DNA from: Deltaproteobacteria bacterium
GTDB taxonomy: Bacteria; Desulfobacterota; SM23-61
DNA: 5,638 nt
NCBI GenBank assembly: GCA_026388915.1
Contig: JAPLIW010000632.1
Span: forward strand, 1-5,638
Reading direction: 5' to 3'
Part shown: one piece after another, positions 1-5,603 of the stretch
Layout: every line of letters starts with the position of its first letter
Numbering within the stretch: position 1 is the stretch's first letter
Notes under the pieces: generated by a model
What the model was told of the DNA's origin: nothing
What the model saw: only the letters and a program-made list of their open reading frames with translations
Database searches by the model: none
Program-made: the position numbers and the translations under genes

Positions 1-1
1 C

Positions 2-70
2 TTCATTTGAGGCTTTTTATTTTTATCTGTGTTCATCTGTGCAAATCTGTGTCCAATAAATTCATTTGAG
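2..70. repeat. 10-bp direct repeats flanking the leader repeat
   Basis: TTCATTTGAG occurs exactly at 2-11 and again at 61-70, bracketing a 49-base AT-rich segment that holds the three-unit repeat. The arrangement resembles a target-site duplication left by insertion of a small element. It could equally be chance or a slippage product, and a 10-base match at this distance is only suggestive. The downstream copy abuts the ppdK ribosome binding site. Confidence 0.45.
25..54 (-). repeat. Three-unit 10-bp intergenic repeat (ATCTGTGNNN)
   Basis: Three head-to-tail units beginning ATCTGTG start at 25, 35 and 45. Read on the minus strand they give CACAGAT spaced every 10 bases. The same motif family recurs after ppdK (2827-2845, 2879-2904) and after the ComA-like gene (4957-4986), always between genes. 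This looks like a dispersed intergenic repeat of the kind common in Desulfobacterota and related genomes. I see no coding capacity in it. It lies about 30 bases upstream of the ppdK start and may sit in the ppdK leader. Confidence 0.7.
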
Positions 71-77
71 AAGAGGA
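71..77 (+). promoter_or_regulatory. Ribosome binding site deciding the ppdK start
   Basis: AAGAGGA ends six bases before the ATG at 84. An in-frame TTG at 66 would add six residues but lies upstream of this site and has no purine-rich sequence of its own. The ATG at 84 is therefore preferred. Confidence 0.75.
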
Positions 78-83
78 TGGGAA

Positions 84-2816
84 ATGGCTAAAAAGTATGC
101 TTATTTTTTCGGCGCGGGCAAAGCTGAGGGGAGCAGCAGGATGCGCAATCTGCTGGGGGGCAAAGGGTGCGACCTGGCCGAGATGACCAACCTGAAGATC
201 CCGGTTCCGCCCGGATTCACCATCACTACCGAGGTCTGTACCTTTTATTATGCCAACAAGAAAAGGTATCCCCAGGAGCTTCGGAACCAGGTTCAAAAGA
301 GCCTGGCCAAGGTGGAAAAGGCCATGGGGGCTAGGTTCGGCGATCCCCGGAATCCCCTTCTCCTCTCGGTCCGCTCCGGGGCCCGGGTTTCCATGCCCGG
401 GATGATGGACACCATCTTGAACCTCGGCCTGAACGAAAAGACCGTCAATGGCCTGATTGAAATGTCCGGCGACGCCCGCTTCGCCTACGACTCCTACCGC
501 CGCTTCGTACAGATGTACAGCGACGTGGTCCTGGGCGTTCACCGGGACCAGATGGAAGAGCTCATCACCGAGAGGAAAAAGGAGAAGGGCGTCAAGCTGG
601 ACATCGAACTTTCCGCCGACGACTGGAAAGAGCTGGTGGGAGAGTTCAAGGCCATGGTGCAAAAGGAAACCGGCAACGACTTTCCCGAAGACCCCAGCAA
701 ACAGCTCTGGGGCGCCATCGGGGCGGTCTTTGAATCCTGGAATACCCCCCGGGCGATCACCTACCGCCAGCTGAACAAGATCCCTGCGGACTGGGGCACG
801 GCGGTCAACGTCCAGACCATGGTCTTCGGCAACATGGGCGGAGAGAGCGCCACCGGCGTGGCCTTCACCCGGGACCCGGCCACGGGAGAGAAGTTCTTTT
901 TCGGCGAGTTCCTGCCCAACGCCCAGGGAGAAGACGTGGTGGCCGGGATCCGCACCCCCCAGCCTATCGGCAAGGACCGCAAGGCCGATTCCACCCTTCT
1001 TTCCATGGAGGAGATGCTTCCCAAACCCTACGGGGAACTGATAAAGATCTACCAGAGGCTGGAGAAGCACTTCAAGGACATGCAGGACATCGAGTTCACC
1101 ATCCAGCAGGGGAAACTGTGGATGCTCCAGACCCGCAGCGGCAAGCGGACCGCCTTCGCCGCATTGCGGATCGCGGTGGAGATGGTGGGGGAAAAGCTGA
1201 TCGACAAGAGAACGGCCATCTCCCGCATCGACCCCGATTCCCTGAACCAGCTTCTGGCGCCGGTCTTCGACCCCCAGGCCAAGGTTCAAGCCGTCAAGGG
1301 GGGTAAGTTCCTGGCCAAAGGGCTTAATGCCGGGCCGGGCGCGGCCTGCGGCGCGGTGGTTTTCACCCCGGAGCGGGCCATGGAACTGGCCAAAGCGGGA
1401 AAGAAGAGCGTTCTGGTCCGCATCGAGACCTCGCCGGAGGACATTCATGGAATGAACGCCGCCGAGGGAATCCTTACCTCCCGCGGGGGCATGACCTCCC
1501 ACGCGGCCCTGGTTGCCCGGGGCATGGGAAAACCCTGCGTGGTGGGGTGTACCGCCCTGAACATTAACTACGGAAGCGGCGTCATGGAAGTCAACGGCCG
1601 TACCATCCGGGAGGGAGATTACATCTCCATCGACGGGACCACCGGAGAAGTGATCGAGGGACAGCTTCCCACCAGTTCCTCGGAGATCATCCAGGTCCTC
1701 ATCGAGAAGAAGATTCGGCCCGAAGATTCCCCGATCTACCGGCGGTTCGCCAAGCTCATGTCCTGGGCGGACGAAATCGCCGATCTGGGGGTTCGCACCA
1801 ACGCCGACACCCCCCGCGACGCCACCACCGCCCGACTCTTCGGGGCCACGGGCATCGGCCTCTGCCGGACCGAACACATGTTCTTCGAAGCCGAGCGGAT
1901 CGCCGCCGTGCGGGAGATGATCCTGGCCGACACCCAGGAAGAGAGGCGCCGGGCCCTGGCTAAGATCCTGCCCATGCAAAAGAAGGATTTCATCGGCATT
2001 TTCCGGGCCATGGACGGCTACCCGGTGATCATCCGGACTCTCGACCCCCCGCTTCACGAATTCCTGCCCCACACCGACCAGGAGATTGGGGAACTGGCCG
2101 CTCAGATGGGGATCACCTTCAACAAGCTGAAGGAAAGAGCGGAGAGCTTGAAAGAGGTCAACCCCATGCTCGGGCACCGCGGCTGCCGCCTGGGAATCAG
2201 CCATCCGGAAATCACCGAGATGCAGGCCCGGGCCATCTTCGAGGCAGCCTGTGAAGTGGCCAAAGAAGGGGGCAAGGTTATCCCCGAGGTCATGATCCCC
2301 CTGGTGGGGCACGTGAACGAACTGCGCGCCCAGAGGGAGATCGTGGACCGGGTGGCAAAGGAGGTCATGGCCGAGACCGGAATGAAGATCAAGTACCTGG
2401 CCGGGACCATGATCGAGCTTCCCCGGGCGGCCATCACCGCCGACCAGATCGCCCAGGTGGCCCAGTTCTTCTCCTACGGGACCAACGACCTGACCCAGAC
2501 CGTCTTCGGCCTCTCGCGGGACGACGCCGGAAAATTTCTCCCCTTTTACAGGGAGAAGGGGATCCTGGATTCGGACCCCTTTGTCTCCATCGACCGTCCC
2601 GGGGTGGGCGAAGTGATCCGCATCGGCGTGGAAAAGGGCCGCAGGACCAATCCCAAGCTGGAAGTGGGGATCTGCGGGGAACATGGAGGAGATCCGAGTT
2701 CGGTGGAGTTCTGCCACCTCACCGGCCTGGATTACGTCTCCTGCTCCCCCTACCGCGTGCCCATCGCCCGGCTGGCCGCGGCCCGGGCGGCCATTGCGTA
2801 CCCCAGGAGGAAATAA
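84..2816 (+). CDS. ppdK: Pyruvate, phosphate dikinase (PPDK)
   Basis: PPDK catalyses the reversible cytosolic reaction pyruvate + ATP + Pi to PEP + AMP + PPi. In anaerobes it serves gluconeogenic PEP supply or PPi-linked glycolysis. The protein is 910 residues against about 874 in the Clostridium symbiosum enzyme. Domains run in the usual order. The N-terminal ATP-grasp domain (about 1-360) carries VRSGARVSMPGMMDT from residue 96. The swivelling phosphohistidine domain (about 400-530) carries GGMTSHAALVARG with catalytic His473. The C-terminal PEP/pyruvate TIM barrel (about 540-905) carries Arg595 (LCRTEH), Arg651 (IRTLDPP), Glu778 (MIELPRA), Asn801-Asp802 (GTNDLTQ) and Cys864 (CGEHGG). These match C. 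symbiosum Arg561, Arg617, Glu745, Asn768 and Cys831 at a constant offset, so the enzyme should be active. Thr471, two residues before His473, corresponds to the threonine phosphorylated by PPDK regulatory proteins in plants and some bacteria. No such DUF299 regulator lies in the window. Confidence 0.97.
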   Translation: MAKKYAYFFGAGKAEGSSRMRNLLGGKGCDLAEMTNLKIPVPPGFTITTEVCTFYYANKKRYPQELRNQVQKSLAKVEKAMGARFGDPRNPLLLSVRSGARVSMPGMMDTILNLGLNEKTVNGLIEMSGDARFAYDSYRRFVQMYSDVVLGVHRDQMEELITERKKEKGVKLDIELSADDWKELVGEFKAMVQKETGNDFPEDPSKQLWGAIGAVFESWNTPRAITYRQLNKIPADWGTAVNVQTMVFGNMGGESATGVAFTRDPATGEKFFFGEFLPNAQGEDVVAGIRTPQPIGKDRKADSTLLSMEEMLPKPYGELIKIYQRLEKHFKDMQDIEFTIQQGKLWMLQTRSGKRTAFAALRIAVEMVGEKLIDKRTAISRIDPDSLNQLLAPVFDPQAKVQAVKGGKFLAKGLNAGPGAACGAVVFTPERAMELAKAGKKSVLVRIETSPEDIHGMNAAEGILTSRGGMTSHAALVARGMGKPCVVGCTALNINYGSGVMEVNGRTIREGDYISIDGTTGEVIEGQLPTSSSEIIQVLIEKKIRPEDSPIYRRFAKLMSWADEIADLGVRTNADTPRDATTARLFGATGIGLCRTEHMFFEAERIAAVREMILADTQEERRRALAKILPMQKKDFIGIFRAMDGYPVIIRTLDPPLHEFLPHTDQEIGELAAQMGITFNKLKERAESLKEVNPMLGHRGCRLGISHPEITEMQARAIFEAACEVAKEGGKVIPEVMIPLVGHVNELRAQREIVDRVAKEVMAETGMKIKYLAGTMIELPRAAITADQIAQVAQFFSYGTNDLTQTVFGLSRDDAGKFLPFYREKGILDSDPFVSIDRPGVGEVIRIGVEKGRRTNPKLEVGICGEHGGDPSSVEFCHLTGLDYVSCSPYRVPIARLAAARAAIAYPRRK

Positions 2817-2826
2817 AAGAGCTGAA

Positions 2827-2904
2827 TGGGACACAGATAAACACAACGCGGCGGAGCCGCAACCAAAAAACGATGAACCGCAGAGCACGCAGAGATCACA
2901 GAGG
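2827..2904 (+). repeat. Composite intergenic repeat with CACAGA/CGCAGA units
   Basis: Starting 11 bases after the ppdK stop, the sequence holds TGGGACACAGATAAACACA (2827-2845), a small GC hairpin (2848-2860) and three CRCAGAG units (from 2879, 2888 and about 2897). The first part matches the minus-strand reading of the leader repeat at 25-54 and the + reading of 4956-4986. Open frames through it give low-complexity peptides of the type often seen as spurious hypothetical proteins, so I treat it as a non-coding dispersed repeat. Confidence 0.65.
2848..2860 (+). other. Short GC-rich stem-loop after ppdK
   Basis: GCGGC and GCCGC form a five-pair stem around a GGA loop, 31 bases after the ppdK stop codon. 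It is followed by an A-rich run, not a T tract, so it is not a classical intrinsic terminator. It is probably part of the surrounding composite repeat. Confidence 0.45.
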
Positions 2905-2970
2905 TATATTAAAAAAATTCAAGATATGGATAAAGACCAAAGAAAGGTTTTGTCCATGAACACCCCTCAT

Positions 2971-3027
2971 CCCAGAAATCCCCCCTGGCCCCCCTTTATC
3001 AAAGGGGGGCCAGGGGGGATTTCTGGG
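2971..3027. repeat. 57-nt palindromic hairpin element (27-bp perfect stem)
   Basis: The left arm 2971-2997 and right arm 3001-3027 are exact reverse complements over 27 bases, separated by only three bases (ATC). The arms hold runs of six C or six G around CCTGG/CCAGG and an outer CCCAGAAATC. Transcribed from either strand it would form an extremely stable hairpin. This general type, C-run palindrome with a TTTATCAAAG centre, is a familiar dispersed intergenic element in Desulfobacterota, cyanobacteria and other genomes, and its translation is a common spurious PPWPPF...KGG peptide. No T tract follows, so Rho-independent termination in the classical sense is doubtful. It may still pause transcription or protect the ppdK 3' end from exonucleases. 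Confidence 0.9.
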
Positions 3028-3039
3028 GATCGTTGCCTA

Positions 3040-3053
3040 AAGAAAATTTTCTT
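3040..3053. promoter_or_regulatory. 14-bp AT-rich palindrome
   Basis: AAGAAAATTTTCTT is a perfect palindrome centred between 3046 and 3047, about 100 bases upstream of the HprK-like gene and just after the large hairpin. It could be a regulator-binding site for the downstream operon, but AT-rich palindromes also arise by chance. I found no convincing -35/-10 pair next to it. Confidence 0.3.
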
Positions 3054-3092
3054 CACGGAATTTAAAGAGTCTGCCCATGAGTGGCACAAAGA

Positions 3093-3137
3093 GTGGCTAA
3101 AGTGATCTAAAGTGAGCTAAAGTGCCTAAAGTTTAAA
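3093..3137 (+). repeat. Tandem CTAAA array (GTGNNCTAAA units) upstream of the HprK-like gene
   Basis: Five consecutive units end in TAAA: GTGGCTAAA, GTGATCTAAA, GTGAGCTAAA, GTGCCTAAA and the degenerate GTTTAAA. The spacing is 9, 10, 10, 9 and 7 bases. The array ends 16 bases before the start codon at 3154, so it lies in the promoter or 5' leader. The near-helical 10-bp period could place sites on one face of the DNA, or it may simply be another dispersed repeat. Confidence 0.75.
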
Positions 3138-3140
3138 AAA

Positions 3141-3145
3141 CGGAG
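3141..3145 (+). promoter_or_regulatory. Ribosome binding site of the HprK-like gene
   Basis: CGGAG ends eight bases before the ATG at 3154 and supports that start. The tandem array lies directly upstream of it. Confidence 0.6.
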
Positions 3146-3153
3146 TCAGATCG

Positions 3154-4131
3154 ATGTACAAGAGAGCCGTAAAGATCGTGGATGCTCGCCTGGGTATCCT
3201 CTCCAACAGCGAAAAGCTGATCCACGAGCCCCGGTACTTCGAGGGCCAGGTCATGGAGTCTCTTCTCACGAACATCCATTCCATCGAGAAGATCCCTTTT
3301 TCCGACGACCTGGATTCCTACTTCGTGGTGATCGACGAGCCCAACGTCCAGCCCCAGGTGAAGGTAACGGACAAAGTCTGTACCTGCACGGGAGATTTCA
3401 CCCGGTATGAGAAGGAGTGCTCGGACAACCGGTACTCCCTCTTCGGAAATCTGGGCCTTTTCTTTAAATACCTCCTGGCCACCCTGGAGCGGTACCACAA
3501 CATTTACAGCTTTCACGCCAGCTCCATGTACAGCTCCAGCCGGAACACGCTCCTCATGGTAGTAGGCGGAGCCGGGGCCGGCAAGACCGTCTTCCTGCTC
3601 AAGGGGCTGGAAGACGACTGGAGGATCTTCAGCACGGAGATGACCCACTTCCGGTTCACGGACAAGGGCTATGAGTTTTACATGGGGTCGCTCTACGACA
3701 ACATCCGCCTGGGGAACCTGATCTACGATTTTCCCAAGGCCAACCAGAGGCTGAAAGTGGACATGCCGCCGGGGGTGACCGATGTGTGGGGACACAAGAT
3801 CGCCATCGACATGGGACACATCGCCGCCGAGCCTAGCTATTTGAATCCTCGGGTGACCGTGGTAGACGCGAAGATCGAGTCGGGCCGGGACAATCCCATC
3901 GTGAAAACAGTCACCCGCAAGGAGAAGATCGTCAAGATCCTGTTCGACAACTGCACGGAAAAACTGGGACCTACGCTGGTCTTCTACGACGTGATCCCGG
4001 TGGAGAACTTTGATACGCCCGAGCTGATGGGGCGTCGTTTAAAAGTCATGAATCGCTTCGTTGGAGAAGTGAAACTGAACCCGGTCAAATCAGTCCTGGC
4101 CGGGGCAAAAAATTGCATGGAGGGAATCTGA
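3154..4131 (+). CDS. HprK/PEPCK-like P-loop protein of unknown function
   Basis: The protein has 325 residues, no signal peptide and no membrane segment, so it is probably cytosolic. A Walker A motif, GGAGAGKT, occupies 138-145 with Lys144 and Thr145 as expected phosphate and Mg ligands. It is preceded by FHASS (120-124), which resembles the HprK-family histidine segment before the P-loop, and followed by a strand ending FSTEMTHF (159-166). Where classical HPr kinase/phosphorylase has Asp-Asp (VADD), this protein has Thr161-Glu162, so it is at best a divergent member. Residues 1-110 and the C-terminal 90 residues match nothing I recognise. The gene ends one base before the ComA-like gene, indicating an operon and translational coupling. 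The target is unknown: phosphorylation or dephosphorylation of a small molecule, of the neighbouring enzyme, or of PPDK are all possible. I see the P-loop and context; the family label is inferred from motif layout. Confidence 0.8.
   Translation: MYKRAVKIVDARLGILSNSEKLIHEPRYFEGQVMESLLTNIHSIEKIPFSDDLDSYFVVIDEPNVQPQVKVTDKVCTCTGDFTRYEKECSDNRYSLFGNLGLFFKYLLATLERYHNIYSFHASSMYSSSRNTLLMVVGGAGAGKTVFLLKGLEDDWRIFSTEMTHFRFTDKGYEFYMGSLYDNIRLGNLIYDFPKANQRLKVDMPPGVTDVWGHKIAIDMGHIAAEPSYLNPRVTVVDAKIESGRDNPIVKTVTRKEKIVKILFDNCTEKLGPTLVFYDVIPVENFDTPELMGRRLKVMNRFVGEVKLNPVKSVLAGAKNCMEGI
4119..4124 (+). promoter_or_regulatory. Ribosome binding site of the ComA-like gene
   Basis: GGAGGG lies inside the last codons of the HprK-like gene, eight bases before the ATG at 4133. 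With the TGA at 4129-4131 and a one-base gap, it supports coupled translation of the two genes. Confidence 0.75.
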
Positions 4132-4132
4132 C

Positions 4133-4948
4133 ATGAGCCGCGTAAAATCGTTCGACGGAGTCTTTGAAATGCCCGTTCCGGGGCGCACCGTAAAGCCGCG
4201 CCAAGAAGGATTAACCATGATCATCGACAAGGGGCTGGGGCTGAGCGGCACCCAGGACCTTCTCGATTCGGCCGCCGATTACATCGACTTCATCAAGCTC
4301 ACCTTCGGCACGAGCGCCTTCCTGGACATCGATTACACCGCCGAGAAGGTGGAGATGGTCAAGGATTACGACATCTGGATCTGCCCCGGCGGGACTTTCC
4401 TGGAAGTTTCGGTTTGGCAGCACGCCTATCCGAAATACCTCAAGCGCTGCCAGGAGCTGGGGTTCAACGCCATCGAGGTGTCGGACGGCACCATCGAGAT
4501 CGACATGAAGACCCGCGCCGACTGTATCAAGCGCGCCGTGGACATGGGCTTCATGGTGGTCTCCGAGGTGGGGAAGAAGGACCCCGACGACAAGGTGGCC
4601 ACGACCAAACTGCACGAGGAGATCGCCGCCGACCTCAAGAACGGGGCCTTCAAGGTCATCGTGGAAGCCCGGGAAGCCGGCAAGGGGGTGGGGATCTACG
4701 ACAAGGACGGGAAACCCAAGGACGACGAAGTGGAAGCTATCATCAAGGGCGTGGACGACCTCACCAAGCTGGAGTGGGAAGCGCCCATCAAGAACCAGCA
4801 GCAGTTCCTGATCCTCCGCTTCGGCTCCAACGTGAGCCTGGGGAACATTCCCCCGGAAGACATCCTGGCCCTGGAAGCCCTGCGCAGCGGCCTCCGCGGG
4901 GACACGCTGAAAAAGGCCTGGCTGGCCAACCCGAAATACAAGAAGTAA
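4133..4948 (+). CDS. comA: Phosphosulfolactate synthase, ComA family
   Basis: ComA adds sulfite to PEP to form (2R)-phosphosulfolactate, the first step of the PEP-dependent coenzyme M route. Bacterial relatives (Bacillus YitD, Xanthobacter XcbB1) make sulfolactate or CoM precursors. The 271-residue protein is a predicted single-domain TIM barrel. Motifs that align with archaeal ComA run in order: GLTMIIDKG (26-34), YIDFIKLTFGTS (50-61), PGGT (85-88), AIEVSDGT (113-120), SEVGKK (144-149), VEAREAGKG (177-185), EAPIKNQQ (216-223), RFGSNVSLGNI (229-239) and LRGDT (254-258). The archaeal KFGWGTS segment reads KLTFGTS here, so specificity may differ. The N-terminus (FDGVFEMPVPGR) is typical of bacterial members. 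The gene follows the HprK-like gene after one base, and ppdK upstream could supply PEP. No comB, comC or later CoM genes are visible, so the end product stays open. Confidence 0.9.
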   Translation: MSRVKSFDGVFEMPVPGRTVKPRQEGLTMIIDKGLGLSGTQDLLDSAADYIDFIKLTFGTSAFLDIDYTAEKVEMVKDYDIWICPGGTFLEVSVWQHAYPKYLKRCQELGFNAIEVSDGTIEIDMKTRADCIKRAVDMGFMVVSEVGKKDPDDKVATTKLHEEIAADLKNGAFKVIVEAREAGKGVGIYDKDGKPKDDEVEAIIKGVDDLTKLEWEAPIKNQQQFLILRFGSNVSLGNIPPEDILALEALRSGLRGDTLKKAWLANPKYKK

Positions 4949-4955
4949 GAAGGCT

Positions 4956-5001
4956 TGGGACGCAGATGAACGCAGATTCCGCAGAGTAAATCTGCGTCCC
5001 A
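4956..5001. repeat. Inverted repeat with CGCAGA units after the ComA-like gene
   Basis: TGGGACGCAGAT (4956-4967) and ATCTGCGTCCCA (4990-5001) are exact reverse complements over 12 bases with a 22-base loop. The left arm begins three CGCAGA units at 4961, 4971 and 4980. The sequence belongs to the same family as 25-54 and 2827-2904. It starts eight bases after the ComA-like stop and could form a 3' hairpin. The sequence after it is A-rich, not T-rich, so it is not a standard intrinsic terminator. Confidence 0.75.
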
Positions 5002-5020
5002 TAAAATAAAAGGATCGAAG

Positions 5021-5158
5021 ATGGGTTCCTTTGAGCTGCCTTACGGACGGGGTATAAGGTATCCGGAGGGTTCCTTCGTGGCTGCGGGTTTGCCCCTGAT
5101 CAGCCCGCTGCGGTCTCCCCGATCCTCTCCGGCCCCCTCAAATACCCTCCCCCTGTGA
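5021..5158 (+). pseudogene. Short ORF, possible decayed gene start (LarA-like N-terminus?)
   Basis: An ATG at 5021 follows AAAAGGA (5008-5014) at six bases, a good ribosome binding site. It opens a 45-codon frame ending in TGA at 5156-5158. The first residues, MGSFELPYGRG, resemble the LPYG start common in LarA-family nickel-dependent lactate racemases and hydroxyacid epimerases. After about residue 16 the translation becomes Ser/Pro/Leu-rich and loses any family likeness. Neither of the other two forward frames carries a convincing continuation. It could be the 5' remnant of a frameshifted or deleted gene, or a real short peptide, or chance. A hydroxyacid epimerase would fit beside a sulfolactate-forming enzyme, but the evidence is one short motif. 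Confidence 0.25.
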
Positions 5159-5513
5159 GTCAAATCCGATCTGCATCCACCTTCGAAAGAAAATGGATTT
5201 CTCAACCCATTCCCCTTGCCCCCCTTCATTTTCCAGAAATCAGATCAATGTTCATAGCTTGGAGGCTTTGCCCGGCTCGGGGGCAAGGCTGTGGTTCTCG
5301 GCATGATGAGGCACGGATTCTTTCATCGGTCCGGGCGGAATCGGCCCGGGGGTGCGCAGGTGGCCCTGCCCGTACCGCCTCCCTCTGCGGAAGGGAAGCG
5401 ATCTTTCATCGGATCTTCGCCACCCGCCGATCCTGCCTTCCAACCACGGCCTTGTCCCCGGGCTACAAGAATAGACATCTCAAAAGTGAAGGGAGGCAAG
5501 ACCCATTCCCGCC
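5159..5513. other. Gene-free, pyrimidine-rich spacer
   Basis: I recognise no gene on either strand. Open frames here (120 codons from a GTG at 5155, and shorter minus-strand frames) have no plausible ribosome binding site and give Arg/Pro/Ser-rich peptides unlike the neighbouring proteins. The upstream part is strongly pyrimidine-biased on the + strand (5113-5155 and 5201-5235). Minor structures are an 11-base direct repeat TCTTTCATCGG at 5319-5329 and 5402-5412, and a GC stem CCGGGC/GCCCGG at 5331-5336 and 5344-5349. It may be decayed coding sequence or the leader of the gene starting at 5618. Confidence 0.5.
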
Positions 5514-5541
5514 TTGACACCGAGAAAGAAACTGATGTATG
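5514..5541 (+). promoter_or_regulatory. Candidate sigma-70 promoter
   Basis: TTGACA at 5514-5519 is a perfect -35 hexamer. Sixteen bases on, TGTATG (5536-5541) is a weak -10 (three of six matches) preceded by TGA at 5533-5535, an extended -10 arrangement. Transcription would begin near 5549, leaving a leader of about 70 bases before the ATG at 5618. The -10 is poor, so this is tentative. Confidence 0.35.
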
Positions 5542-5579
5542 GGTTAGATGTTTGGAAGGCAGAAAATGGGATCCGATGA

Positions 5580-5597
5580 TTCCATTCTCGAATGGAA
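5580..5597. promoter_or_regulatory. Palindrome upstream of the last gene (operator or leader hairpin)
   Basis: TTCCATTC (5580-5587) and GAATGGAA (5590-5597) are exact inverted repeats separated by two bases. The element ends seven bases before the ribosome binding site of the gene at 5618. It could be a dimeric repressor operator. In RNA it could be a seven-pair hairpin with a CTCG loop affecting translation. Confidence 0.5.
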
Positions 5598-5603
5598 ATT
5601 CTC

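Noticed and set aside
66..83. An upstream TTG start for ppdK adding six residues.
   Set aside because: The purine-rich ribosome binding site lies between it and the ATG at 84, and PPDK homologues start at the AKKYAYFFG-like sequence.
33..2888. A 951-codon open frame on the minus strand across all of ppdK.
   Set aside because: It is in exact codon register with ppdK, so it stays open simply because ppdK does not use TTA, CTA or TCA codons. Its Gly/Pro/His/Leu-rich translation has no family likeness, whereas the + strand product is an unmistakable PPDK.
2971..3027. The hairpin as a Rho-independent terminator.
   Set aside because: No T tract follows on either strand (AAAG/CTTT centre only), and the stem is far longer than usual terminators. 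It is listed as a repeat element instead.
2683..3105. A 140-codon + strand open frame running from inside ppdK through the intergenic repeats.
   Set aside because: It overlaps ppdK in another frame and then translates the repeats and the hairpin into a PPWPPF-type spurious peptide.
3093..3137. The tandem array as a CRISPR array.
   Set aside because: Units are only 9-10 bases, contiguous, without spacers, and no cas genes are present.
3133..3819. A 228-codon minus-strand open frame opposite the HprK-like gene.
   Set aside because: It is an in-register antisense shadow; the + strand frame carries a Walker A motif and a ribosome binding site.
4211..5002. A 263-codon minus-strand open frame opposite the ComA-like gene.
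   Set aside because: It has the same in-register antisense origin; the + strand protein has clear family motifs.
5155..5517. A 120-codon + strand open frame starting with GTG.
   Set aside because: It has no ribosome binding site, an unnatural Arg/Pro/Ser-rich composition and no recognisable motif.
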